In this document: positions 33,177-40,188 of the stretch, piece by piece
How the letters are laid out: the number at the start of each line of letters is the position of its first letter
Position numbering within the stretch: position 1 is the first letter of the stretch
NCBI RefSeq assembly: GCF_047238345.1
Contig: NZ_JBDFMQ010000001.1
Span: 2,914,001 to 2,978,000 of the forward strand
Source of the DNA: Shouchella sp047238345
GTDB taxonomy: Bacteria > Bacillota > Bacilli > Bacillales > Bacillaceae_D
Length of the DNA: 64,000 bases
Reading direction: 5' to 3'
Notes under the pieces: model-generated
Told to the model about the DNA's origin: nothing
What the model saw: the letters and a program-made list of their open reading frames with translations, nothing else
Databases searched by the model: none
Program-made: the position numbers and the translations under genes

Positions 33177-33380
33177 TTTGATGCGGTAAAGACGTACGTT
33201 TTATTTAAAATGGCGAACGCTTTAACCACAGAACAAGCGCGACATCTATTTGCTCTGCGTTATCACTCGTCCTCACGGTGTCTTCTTTGCATCGGGCACT
33301 GCCTTAGCCAGTCCGTAAACATCTCCATTATCTGCGGACACGTGCTATTCCCGCAGGAGTCGTCGCCACTTAATATAACG
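33177..33380. repeat. Possible dispersed repeat element (non-coding)
   Basis: The gap between pbpC and the nitroreductase gene holds a stretch of higher GC than its surroundings without a convincing gene. It includes CTGCGG (33332-33337) and CCGCAG (33351-33356) as inverted arms, next to CCGCAGGAGTCG. I recall CTCCTGCGGGA-type sequences as recurrent non-coding repeats in Bacillus genomes. An open frame at 33015-33473 crosses it but lacks protein-like composition. Confidence 0.35.
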
Positions 33381-33457
33381 AATGTTACAAACAATATTGT
33401 TATTATCCTGTTCCTATCTATTATGAAATTCATTCAATCAAATGAATGGTATATACC

Positions 33458-33497
33458 AAAAAAAGACGACTAACCCTTAGATTGGACCAGTCGTCTT
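33458..33497 (-). terminator. Terminator of the nitroreductase gene
   Basis: On the minus strand AGACGACT and AGTCGTCT arms, extended by GGTCC/GGGTT pairs, are followed by seven T (33464-33458). It lies directly after the stop codon. Confidence 0.9.
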
Positions 33498-33510
33498 CTC
33501 AATTAATTCC

Positions 33511-34080
33511 CTATTTATTAACGATCGTTAATTTATCTTTAATACTTGTCCGTTCTTTTGCTTCTGGAATAAAGTCTGCGTATCCAATCATCAACGTTCC
33601 AATAATTTTTTCGCCATCTTTCACACCAATTGCCTCTCTAAAGACAGGATCATAAATCCAGTCATTCGTCCTCCAAATCATTCCAATCCCTCGCGCCCAA
33701 GCTGCAAGTTGGAAGTTTTGAATCATAGCACTAACCGCACCATAGTCTTCATCCCACGTTTTCTGACGAGGATGTTCAGGCATTACGACCACAAGATGAA
33801 TCGGAATTTGCCTGAAATAAGTTGCTTTTTTTTGCGCTTTTTCAGGTACACTTTGGTCTGCGCCCATTTGCGATTTCAAATAAGCTTGAATAAATGTTTC
33901 TTTTCCTTCATCTGCAAAAAGCAAAAAACGCCAAGGCTCAGTTAATTTATGGTTAGGTGCCCACTTAGCAACCTCTAGAAGCTCAATGATATCTTCCGTT
34001 GATAAAGCATCTGACTTAAATTTTTTGATTGATCGTCTTTCTTTTATGATTGTGTCGATTATATGTGCTTGATTCGTCAT
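33511..34080 (-). CDS. Nitroreductase family protein
   Basis: A 189-residue FMN-dependent nitroreductase of the YdjA/YfkO-like group. The FMN-binding RRSIKKFKSDAL is at residue 15, AKWAPNHKLTEPWRFLLF follows near residue 42, and AAWARGIGMIWRTNDW and GTLMIGYAD complete the flavin site. Members reduce nitro compounds or quinones with NAD(P)H; the natural substrate is unknown. The frame continues to 34104, but AAAGGATG lies 6 bases before the ATG at 34080. Single gene. Confidence 0.88.
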   Translation of the reverse strand: MTNQAHIIDTIIKERRSIKKFKSDALSTEDIIELLEVAKWAPNHKLTEPWRFLLFADEGKETFIQAYLKSQMGADQSVPEKAQKKATYFRQIPIHLVVVMPEHPRQKTWDEDYGAVSAMIQNFQLAAWARGIGMIWRTNDWIYDPVFREAIGVKDGEKIIGTLMIGYADFIPEAKERTSIKDKLTIVNK

Positions 34081-34294
34081 ATCCATCATCCTTTTATCTA
34101 ACATTACATTTAGTGTAGCGAATACATGTTATGAAAGCAAGGAATGATTCTCATTATCAATTATCTATGATTTAACGAATGCGAGGTGTACATTTTAGTT
34201 CCAATACGAAGAGACGTAACATTTCATGACCCTGAATTTCCTTACCGTTTAGAAGACAACCAGTCGCTACATATGAACAACTATTCGTTCATCA

Positions 34295-35116
34295 CTATGA
34301 GTGAAATCTACCTAAAAACGATTTTAACCGGTCCGTCTTCGGGTTTTTTATTACTTCATCAGGCGTACCTTGTTCCGCAATCTTCCCCGCATCTAAAAAG
34401 AAAACTCGATCTGCCACATCCACAGCAAAATCCATTTCGTGGGTAATAAGCATCATTGTTGTTTCTCCCTCTGCTGCAATATCACGGATGACTTCTAATA
34501 CCTCACCAACAAGCTCTGGATCAAGCGCCGCTGTAACCTCATCAAACAACATGACTTTTGGCTGCATCACTAAAGAGCGAGCTATGGCAACCCTTTGCTG
34601 TTGACCACCTGATAACTGGGATGGGTACATATCCATTTTGTCTTCCAAGCCAACTTTGGCGAGCATTTTTTTTGCTCGCTCTTGCGCCTCTTGTTTGCTA
34701 AGTCCTAATACATGAATGGGCGCTTCGGTACAATTTTTCATAATCGTCATATGCGGAAACAAATTGTATTGTTGAAATACCATCCCTATATTGCCTCTAA
34801 CTTTTCGTAAATGCTTTTCATCTGCTGGAACAAGCTTTCCATCTACCTCTTTATGCCAAAGCATTTCACCGTCTACTTCAATTGTACCTTCTGTCGGTTG
34901 CTCTAACGTCATAAGCATACGAATAATCGTCGTTTTCCCCGATCCAGACGGACCTATTAACGCAATTTTTTCCCCTTTTTTGACGTCAATATTTAGTTCA
35001 TTCAATACAATTGTATCGCCAAATGCTTTTTTCACATCACGATACCGAACAATGATATCTTCCGTGTTCTCATGCTCATCCCGCTGTTCTACTTCTTCTT
35101 TTACAAGTTCATTCAT
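34295..35116 (-). CDS. ehuA: Ectoine/hydroxyectoine ABC transporter ATP-binding protein
   Basis: A 273-residue polar amino-acid type ATPase. Walker A is LIGPSGSGKTTIIR near residue 55, the Q-loop VFQQYNLFPHMT, the signature QLSGGQQQRVAIAR, Walker B VMLFDEVTAALDPE and the switch His in LITHEMDF. DEVTAALDPE instead of DEPTSALD is normal in EhuA-like ATPases. An N-terminal acidic extension of about 20 residues precedes the domain. It overlaps ehuD by 4 bases and is last in the ehuBCDA operon. It powers osmolyte uptake. Confidence 0.88.
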   Translation of the reverse strand: MNELVKEEVEQRDEHENTEDIIVRYRDVKKAFGDTIVLNELNIDVKKGEKIALIGPSGSGKTTIIRMLMTLEQPTEGTIEVDGEMLWHKEVDGKLVPADEKHLRKVRGNIGMVFQQYNLFPHMTIMKNCTEAPIHVLGLSKQEAQERAKKMLAKVGLEDKMDMYPSQLSGGQQQRVAIARSLVMQPKVMLFDEVTAALDPELVGEVLEVIRDIAAEGETTMMLITHEMDFAVDVADRVFFLDAGKIAEQGTPDEVIKNPKTDRLKSFLGRFHS

Positions 35117-35793
35117 GTTTTAACCCCCCGTGTCTCAACTTTGTTCCCGTGTAAGTTCCCTACTTTCCTCTCTAGGTAACGAATCAACAATGCAGATGGA
35201 TAACTTAATAGAAGGAATAGCAGCCCTACGATTGTAATTGGTTCCACAAAGCTATACGTTTGCGAGCCAATTGCTCGAGCTGTTGACATCATTTCCATAA
35301 CGAATACACCTAGTAATAGCGGTGTCTCTTTAAATAAGACAATTAAGTAATTGCCAAGCATCGGAATGACTGGAGGCACGGCTTGCGGCAGGATAATTTT
35401 TCTCCACATTTGTGCTTTAGAAAAATTTAACGCTTGACCAGCTTCCCATTGGCTCTTCGGAACAGCTTCGATCCCGGAACGATATATTTCTGAAACATAT
35501 GTTGCATAGTGAATACCAAGAACCACAACCCCTGTTTGAAATCCGGTTAATGGCGTTGTATAAAAGACAAAAAACAATTGCACAAGTGGTGGCGTAGCCC
35601 TTATGAACTCTACAATGCCACCAATGAGGAATGACACAAGCTTGATCTTTGAACGCCTTAATAATGCAAAAAGTAACCCAACTGTTAGTGAAATGATATA
35701 AGCAATCACAGTAACAGAAATGGTTACGGTAATAGCTGATAAGATTTCTGGAAAGATTTCAAACGCAAATTCCCAATCCCAAACGTCATTCAT
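35113..35793 (-). CDS. ehuD: Ectoine/hydroxyectoine ABC transporter permease EhuD
   Basis: A 226-residue HisMQ-type permease with about five TM helices (AITVTISVTVIAYIISLTVG, LIGGIVEFIRATPPLVQLFF). The EAA loop EAGQALNFSKAQMWRKIILP near residue 140 contacts the ATPase. VEFIRATPPLVQ and the terminal helix VGLLFLLLSYPSALLIRYLE are typical of polar amino-acid permeases. It overlaps ehuC and ehuA by 4 bases each, so all three are translationally coupled. Assignment to ectoine rests mainly on the neighbouring receptor. Confidence 0.87.
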   Translation of the reverse strand: MNDVWDWEFAFEIFPEILSAITVTISVTVIAYIISLTVGLLFALLRRSKIKLVSFLIGGIVEFIRATPPLVQLFFVFYTTPLTGFQTGVVVLGIHYATYVSEIYRSGIEAVPKSQWEAGQALNFSKAQMWRKIILPQAVPPVIPMLGNYLIVLFKETPLLLGVFVMEMMSTARAIGSQTYSFVEPITIVGLLFLLLSYPSALLIRYLERKVGNLHGNKVETRGVKT

Positions 35794-36461
35794 GAGGTAC
35801 TCACCCCTTTAGAGACACGCTTTTCTAAATAGCGTGCTAAGAAAATAAGTGGCAATGCTAGCAGGAAATAGGCAAACAATAAGTATGTATAAATTTCCAC
35901 TTGGCTACTAATCGCCGTATTGCTGCCTCGAAGTACGTTTGCGTTAAACGTTAAATCGGCCAATCCGATAAAATAAACTAATGATGTCCCTTTCAATAAT
36001 TCGATTGCATTATTCCCAAACCCTGGTAGCATCAAGCGAAAGGCTTGTGGTAAAATGACAAGCCTTAACCGCTGAAATCTTGTCATATTTAAAGAAATGG
36101 CTGCTTCGGTTTGTCCGACGTGAATCGAATTAATCGCACCTCGTACAACCTCTGATGCATAAGCACCATAATTTAAGCCAACTGCTAATGAACCTGCAAG
36201 CATGAGGCTCATATTTAACCCATCGATCAGTTGAGGAAGTGCATAATAAAGAAAGAACATTTGTACAAGTAACGATGTGCCTCTAAACAATTCAACAAAG
36301 ACTGCGGCAATACTTCTAACAACGCCATACTGAGACGTTCGCATTAAACCAGCGACGATGGCGATTGAATAAGCGATTAAAGCTCCATAAAGAAAGACCA
36401 TTACCGTTGTCGTCAACCCTTGCAAAATAAATGGCACAAACGTACCAAAATTTGAAAACAT
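35790..36461 (-). CDS. ehuC: Ectoine/hydroxyectoine ABC transporter permease EhuC
   Basis: A 223-residue HisMQ-type permease. TM helices include LQGLTTTVMVFLYGALIAYS, ELFRGTSLLVQMFFLYYALP and the C-terminal YLLFAYFLLALPLIFLARYL. The EAA loop is EAAISLNMTRFQRLRLVILP near residue 130. The frame is open to an ATG at 36494, but GAGAGGTG sits 6 bases before the ATG at 36461, which starts MFSNFGTFVPF. It follows the hairpin at 36489-36521 and forms the channel with EhuD. Confidence 0.88.
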   Translation of the reverse strand: MFSNFGTFVPFILQGLTTTVMVFLYGALIAYSIAIVAGLMRTSQYGVVRSIAAVFVELFRGTSLLVQMFFLYYALPQLIDGLNMSLMLAGSLAVGLNYGAYASEVVRGAINSIHVGQTEAAISLNMTRFQRLRLVILPQAFRLMLPGFGNNAIELLKGTSLVYFIGLADLTFNANVLRGSNTAISSQVEIYTYLLFAYFLLALPLIFLARYLEKRVSKGVSTS

Positions 36462-36482
36462 AGCATACACCTCTCTTTCTAC

Positions 36483-36521
36483 GAGAAAAAGCATGGTTAT
36501 CGGCTATGCAGCACCATGCTT
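36483..36521 (-). terminator. Attenuating hairpin between ehuB and ehuC
   Basis: On the minus strand AAGCATGG (36521-36514) pairs with CCATGCTT (36496-36489), followed by TTTTTC. Partial termination here would yield more receptor than permease mRNA, a common feature of binding-protein operons. Confidence 0.7.
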
Positions 36522-36538
36522 CGCTCATCTATTTCTTA

Positions 36539-37414
36539 TTAGCTATCCATATTACATCGATCTTCTGTTGTAATATCATCTGGTGGCAAATTTGCTTCTG
36601 TGAATCCGAACTCTTCAATGATGTCTAAAAGCTCGCCAGATTCAATTAATTCTTGAAGACCTTCATTATACGCTTCTCTCAACTCGTCATCTGCAAATAC
36701 AGCTGCACCATATGCCGTTACAGGTTCCCCATCAACAATTGGCTGTTCGAAATCTTCAACAAATTCTACTTGACCGGATTCATTATTTTGAGCAGCCGAG
36801 TTTGCTGTTGCATCTGTAGCCACCATGACATCTGCTGACCCGTTCTCAACAGCTGCAATGTTATCCGCAATACTCGAGCCTTGCATAAACTGACTGGAAT
36901 CTATCCCTAAATCTTCAAGCATGCCAATTTGATTGGCACCTGACATAACGGCAACGGTCACATCGGGGTTTGCAACAAGATCTTCATAGCTATTTAGATT
37001 GAGCGGATTGCCTGATTGTACAACAATGCCTTCTCCATATTGGATTTCAATATCACCAAAATTCCCTGCATCACAGCGCTGAGGTTGAACATCCATCGCT
37101 GCTGTAGCCATTTCAAAAGAACCACTGTTTACACCTTCAATAAGTGCACCAAAATCATTAACCGTCCCTTCGATATCTTCATAGCCGATACTTTGTAACA
37201 CAGCACGAGCAATCTCAGGAGCAGCCCCTGTTACTTCATTGTTTTCAACGTCAATGTAACCATATGGCTCTTCATTCGCTACACCCACACTTACAATTCC
37301 GCCACCGTCTTCGCCACTGTCTCCACCTGCATCGCCGTTATCATCACTATCTCCACATGCTGCAAGTGCCAATGTTGATACGAAAAATACGCCGAATATT
37401 CCTATTTTTCTCAA
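36539..37414 (-). CDS. ehuB: Ectoine/hydroxyectoine-binding lipoprotein EhuB
   Basis: A 291-residue periplasmic-type binding lipoprotein. The signal MRKIGIFGVFFVSTLALAAC ends in a lipobox, followed by an Asp/Gly-rich linker. The SBP_bac_3 domain has VGVANEEPYGYIDVENNEVT, IARAVLQSIG, MDVQPQRCDAGNF and the C-terminal EFGFTEANLPP ... C, which match EhuB proteins. It is strongly acidic, as in halotolerant bacteria. The frame is open to 37486 but TTG at 37414, after GAGGAGG, yields the proper signal. Promoter at 37522-37549. Confidence 0.88.
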   Translation of the reverse strand: MRKIGIFGVFFVSTLALAACGDSDDNGDAGGDSGEDGGGIVSVGVANEEPYGYIDVENNEVTGAAPEIARAVLQSIGYEDIEGTVNDFGALIEGVNSGSFEMATAAMDVQPQRCDAGNFGDIEIQYGEGIVVQSGNPLNLNSYEDLVANPDVTVAVMSGANQIGMLEDLGIDSSQFMQGSSIADNIAAVENGSADVMVATDATANSAAQNNESGQVEFVEDFEQPIVDGEPVTAYGAAVFADDELREAYNEGLQELIESGELLDIIEEFGFTEANLPPDDITTEDRCNMDS

Positions 37415-37521
37415 TTCAAATGTTCCTCCTCTAGAATCATCACACAAAAAACAAGCTGTTTTAAAACGCGCAATGTTTCCCAACAACCTCTTTTTTGGCG
37501 ACCAAATATAATATGAGTATC

Positions 37522-37549
37522 ATCATAGCACACTTACAAGATTGACCAA
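37522..37549 (-). promoter_or_regulatory. Probable ehuB promoter
   Basis: On the minus strand TTGGTC (37549-37544) and TATGAT (37527-37522) have a 16-bp spacer, with TGC directly before the -10 (extended -10). It gives a leader of about 100 bases. The rest of 37550-37740 shows no gene. Confidence 0.55.
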
Positions 37550-37740
37550 AATCACTTTTTCCGCAAATATCCTCTCCTTTTGCCTTAAGACTCCTTTACC
37601 CACTCTCTCATTAAAATAAGCTCAAATAGCTTTAAAATAAGCGATTTTTCGGAAAATAACGTTAGCTTTTGCTTTTTTTCCTTCATTTGTGCACCTGTAA
37701 CCTTGCGACTAGGTCTTTTCTTCCATAAAAACCTGGTTAT

Positions 37741-37774
37741 AAAAAAAGAGTAAGGGGGATCGTCCCTTACTCTT
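37741..37774 (-). terminator. Terminator of the DUF6612-like lipoprotein gene
   Basis: On the minus strand AAGAGTAAGGG pairs with CCCTTACTCTT, followed by TTTTT (to 37741). Stem of 11 bp, 7-base loop. Confidence 0.93.
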
Positions 37775-37782
37775 AAATCGGT

Positions 37783-38595
37783 TTACTCTTGTTGTTGTTC
37801 CATTTCTTGTTCCATTTCAGCTTGCATATCGGCCATTTGTTCTTGAGCTTCTTCCAAGGAAATCGCCTCATCCATTGCAGATTCATCTACATCAGCTTCT
37901 TCTAATGCATCAAACTGACTAAATTCATAAGCAACTTCTTCAGAAAATGGTTGTCCTTGCTCCACTAGTTCGCCATCAATACTTAGTTGACTACTCTCCT
38001 GCAACAACGAATCTTTGTCAATAAGCATTTCGTAACTAAAGTCATTCAACTCAATATCAAGCTCTTCAGGACTTTGATTCATGAACGTAAGCACTAGTTC
38101 CGTCGCCTCTTCACTTGTTCCTGAGGCTGTTATTTGATAATGCTCCTCTGTTTCTTCCATGCTCAGAAGATCTGCATGATTCGCTAACGCTTCTAATTGA
38201 TTTTCTGCAGGCTGAATAGCAGCGGGATCATCCATGCCAGCCTCTTCAGTTGGCACAGTTATCCATTCCTCAAGCATAGGATCTTGTTCGTAATATTGAC
38301 CATCTTGGATAAACATCATTGTCTCCTGTGTTTCGTCAGTTTCAGGGTTACTCATAGATTGCACAGAAGAATAAGCAAACGGTTCACGAACAAGTTTCAT
38401 TGTCGTTTCTAAACCTTGGTCATTTTGAGCTGACCCTGCTGTTGTATCCATTTGATAGCTTGTTGTTTCCGACATTGTATCGTGTGAATTTTGAAGAACA
38501 GTTTCTATATTTTCACTTGACTCTTCTGAACTTTGACATCCTGCAAGAGCCATTGCGGCTATTCCAGAAAAAAGAACAAACGATGTTTTTTTCAT
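37783..38595 (-). CDS. Acidic lipoprotein of DUF6612 type
   Basis: A 270-residue lipoprotein. The signal MKKTSFVLFSGIAAMALAGC ends in a lipobox. The mature part is extremely acidic and begins with repeated Ser/Glu, then ETVLQNSHDTMSETTSYQMD, a LolA/LppX-like beta-sheet pattern of the DUF6612 family, and a C-terminal Gln/Glu/Met-rich coiled tail (EEAQEQMADMQAEMEQEMEQ). Function unknown. An in-frame GTG lies 3 codons upstream; the ATG at 38595 fits the AGAGGTGG site. Single gene, divergent from the csbB operon. Confidence 0.75.
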   Translation of the reverse strand: MKKTSFVLFSGIAAMALAGCQSSEESSENIETVLQNSHDTMSETTSYQMDTTAGSAQNDQGLETTMKLVREPFAYSSVQSMSNPETDETQETMMFIQDGQYYEQDPMLEEWITVPTEEAGMDDPAAIQPAENQLEALANHADLLSMEETEEHYQITASGTSEEATELVLTFMNQSPEELDIELNDFSYEMLIDKDSLLQESSQLSIDGELVEQGQPFSEEVAYEFSQFDALEEADVDESAMDEAISLEEAQEQMADMQAEMEQEMEQQQE

Positions 38596-38828
38596 GGGTT
38601 CCACCTCTAAGCTTTGACTTCTAAGCTACCCTAACATAGAGACGCAACAGATTGGGGAGACTTGACCACATTTCACTGCTTTTTTATACTTTCCGTCATT
38701 TCAACTCACAGCTAAGATGTTTTTTAGAATCAACCATACTTTACAATATTTCTTTAAAACAACCGTAAGATTCAAGTCCGACAACAAGGGGTATAATAGG
38801 ACTATTACTGGTTTATGGAGGATTTTTT

Positions 38829-39785
38829 ATGAACAAACCACTTCTATCTATTATTGTTCCTTCTTTTAATGAAGAACAAAACGTTGAGCCTTTTTATTTT
38901 GCATTGAAAAAAGTGCTTGACCAAAGCCATTATCGGTATGAAGTGATCTATATTGATGACGGTAGTTCAGATTCTACACTCCCTCTGCTTCAAAGGCTTT
39001 CTACTTGGCATCCACAAGTGAACTATATTTCGTTTACACGAAATTTTGGAAAAGAAGCAGCAATATTAGCAGGTTTCCAGCATGCAAAAGGGGACTGTGT
39101 CATTGTTATAGATGCTGATTTACAACACCCCGTAGAATTAATTCATGATTTATTAGACGGGTATGAAGAAGGATACGATCAAGTCATTGCTTGCCGTAAC
39201 CGAAAAGGGGACAACGTTGTAAAGACGGCGCTTTCGAAATTGTATTATAAAATGATAAATAAAGTGGTCGATGTCCGTTTGGAAGATGGAGCGGGTGACT
39301 TTCGTTTGTTAAGTCGTCGTGCAGTCGATGCTCTCCTTATTTTAAGTGAAGGAAACCGTTTCTCGAAAGGGCTGTTTTCATGGATTGGCTTTGATCAAAA
39401 AGTGGTTCATTATGAAAACGTAAGTCGTCAAAACGGCGATTCGAAATGGTCTTTACCGAAGCTAATCAATTACGGTATTGATGGAATCATTTCGTTTAAT
39501 TTAAAACCTCTTCGCATTTGTTTTTACATGGGTGGTACAATTTTGCTCGCTGCACTTGTTTACATTTTCATTATGCTAACCCAAATTATTCGGACGGGAA
39601 TTGATGTTCCAGGCTACTTCACCATTATCTCAGCTGTTCTCTTTCTTGGCGGGATTCAACTCGTCTCTCTTGGTATTATTGGAGAATACATTGGTCGAAT
39701 TTACAATGAAACAAAGAAACGACCTCACTATTTAATTAAAGAAGCAAATGCAACTAAAGGAAAACGCTATGAACGCATTCAGTAA
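38829..39785 (+). CDS. csbB: Polyprenyl-phosphate glycosyltransferase (GT2, CsbB/GtrB type)
   Basis: A 318-residue GT2 enzyme. The nucleotide-sugar site has SIIVPSFNEEQNVEPFYFAL, IDDGSSDSTLP and VIDADLQHPVE (the DxD-like DAD near residue 98). Two C-terminal TM helices (ICFYMGGTILLAALVYIFIM, LFLGGIQLVSLGIIGEYIGR) anchor it. By family it loads a sugar, GlcNAc for CsbB, onto undecaprenyl phosphate. GGTATAAT at 38790-38797 may be its -10; a weak SigB-like reading (GGGTAT at 38789) is possible. Overlaps the GtrA gene by 17 bases. Confidence 0.9.
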   Translation: MNKPLLSIIVPSFNEEQNVEPFYFALKKVLDQSHYRYEVIYIDDGSSDSTLPLLQRLSTWHPQVNYISFTRNFGKEAAILAGFQHAKGDCVIVIDADLQHPVELIHDLLDGYEEGYDQVIACRNRKGDNVVKTALSKLYYKMINKVVDVRLEDGAGDFRLLSRRAVDALLILSEGNRFSKGLFSWIGFDQKVVHYENVSRQNGDSKWSLPKLINYGIDGIISFNLKPLRICFYMGGTILLAALVYIFIMLTQIIRTGIDVPGYFTIISAVLFLGGIQLVSLGIIGEYIGRIYNETKKRPHYLIKEANATKGKRYERIQ

Positions 39786-40188
39786 TTTTTGTCAGAAAAT
39801 CTATCGAAATCAATTTATGCGTTTTGCATTTGTAGGAGGGATAAATACGCTTGTCTTTTATTCCTTATTCCTCCTTTTCCATCAAGTGTTTGGTCTCTTT
39901 TATTTAGTAGCTCATATTACCGCCTTTCTTTTATCAATGGTTGTTTCCTACTTTTTAAACGTATTTTTCACATTTGGAGTAAAACCATCTTTAAAGACGT
40001 TTTTACAGTTTCCACTAACTCAAGTCGTTAATTTTAGCGTATCCACAACCCTCGTGTTTGTTTTCGTAGAATTAATTGGTTTATCTCCAGTTATTGCGCC
40101 AATACTTGCTGTTTTCCTTACAGTTCCTATTACGTATATTGTTACCGCAAAAATTTTAAAACGAGATGGAGTTTCCCATGAGTCTTAA
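39769..40188 (+). CDS. gtcA: GtrA/GtcA family membrane protein
   Basis: A 139-residue four-TM protein: FMRFAFVGGINTLVFYSLFL at residue 15, then AHITAFLLSMVVSYFLNVFF, VNFSVSTTLVFVFVELIGL and VIAPILAVFLTVPITYIVTA, the standard GtrA layout with FVGG and NF motifs. GtrA proteins are thought to flip polyprenyl-phosphate sugars across the membrane. The start at 39769 has AAAGGA 8 bases upstream and lies inside the csbB gene, indicating coupling. It overlaps yfhO by 11 bases. Confidence 0.88.
   Translation: MNAFSNFCQKIYRNQFMRFAFVGGINTLVFYSLFLLFHQVFGLFYLVAHITAFLLSMVVSYFLNVFFTFGVKPSLKTFLQFPLTQVVNFSVSTTLVFVFVELIGLSPVIAPILAVFLTVPITYIVTAKILKRDGVSHES

Noticed and set aside
33015..33473. 152-codon plus-strand open frame between pbpC and the nitroreductase gene
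   Set aside because: Low-complexity Phe runs, no ribosome binding site, crosses the repeat-like element and ends in the nitroreductase terminator.
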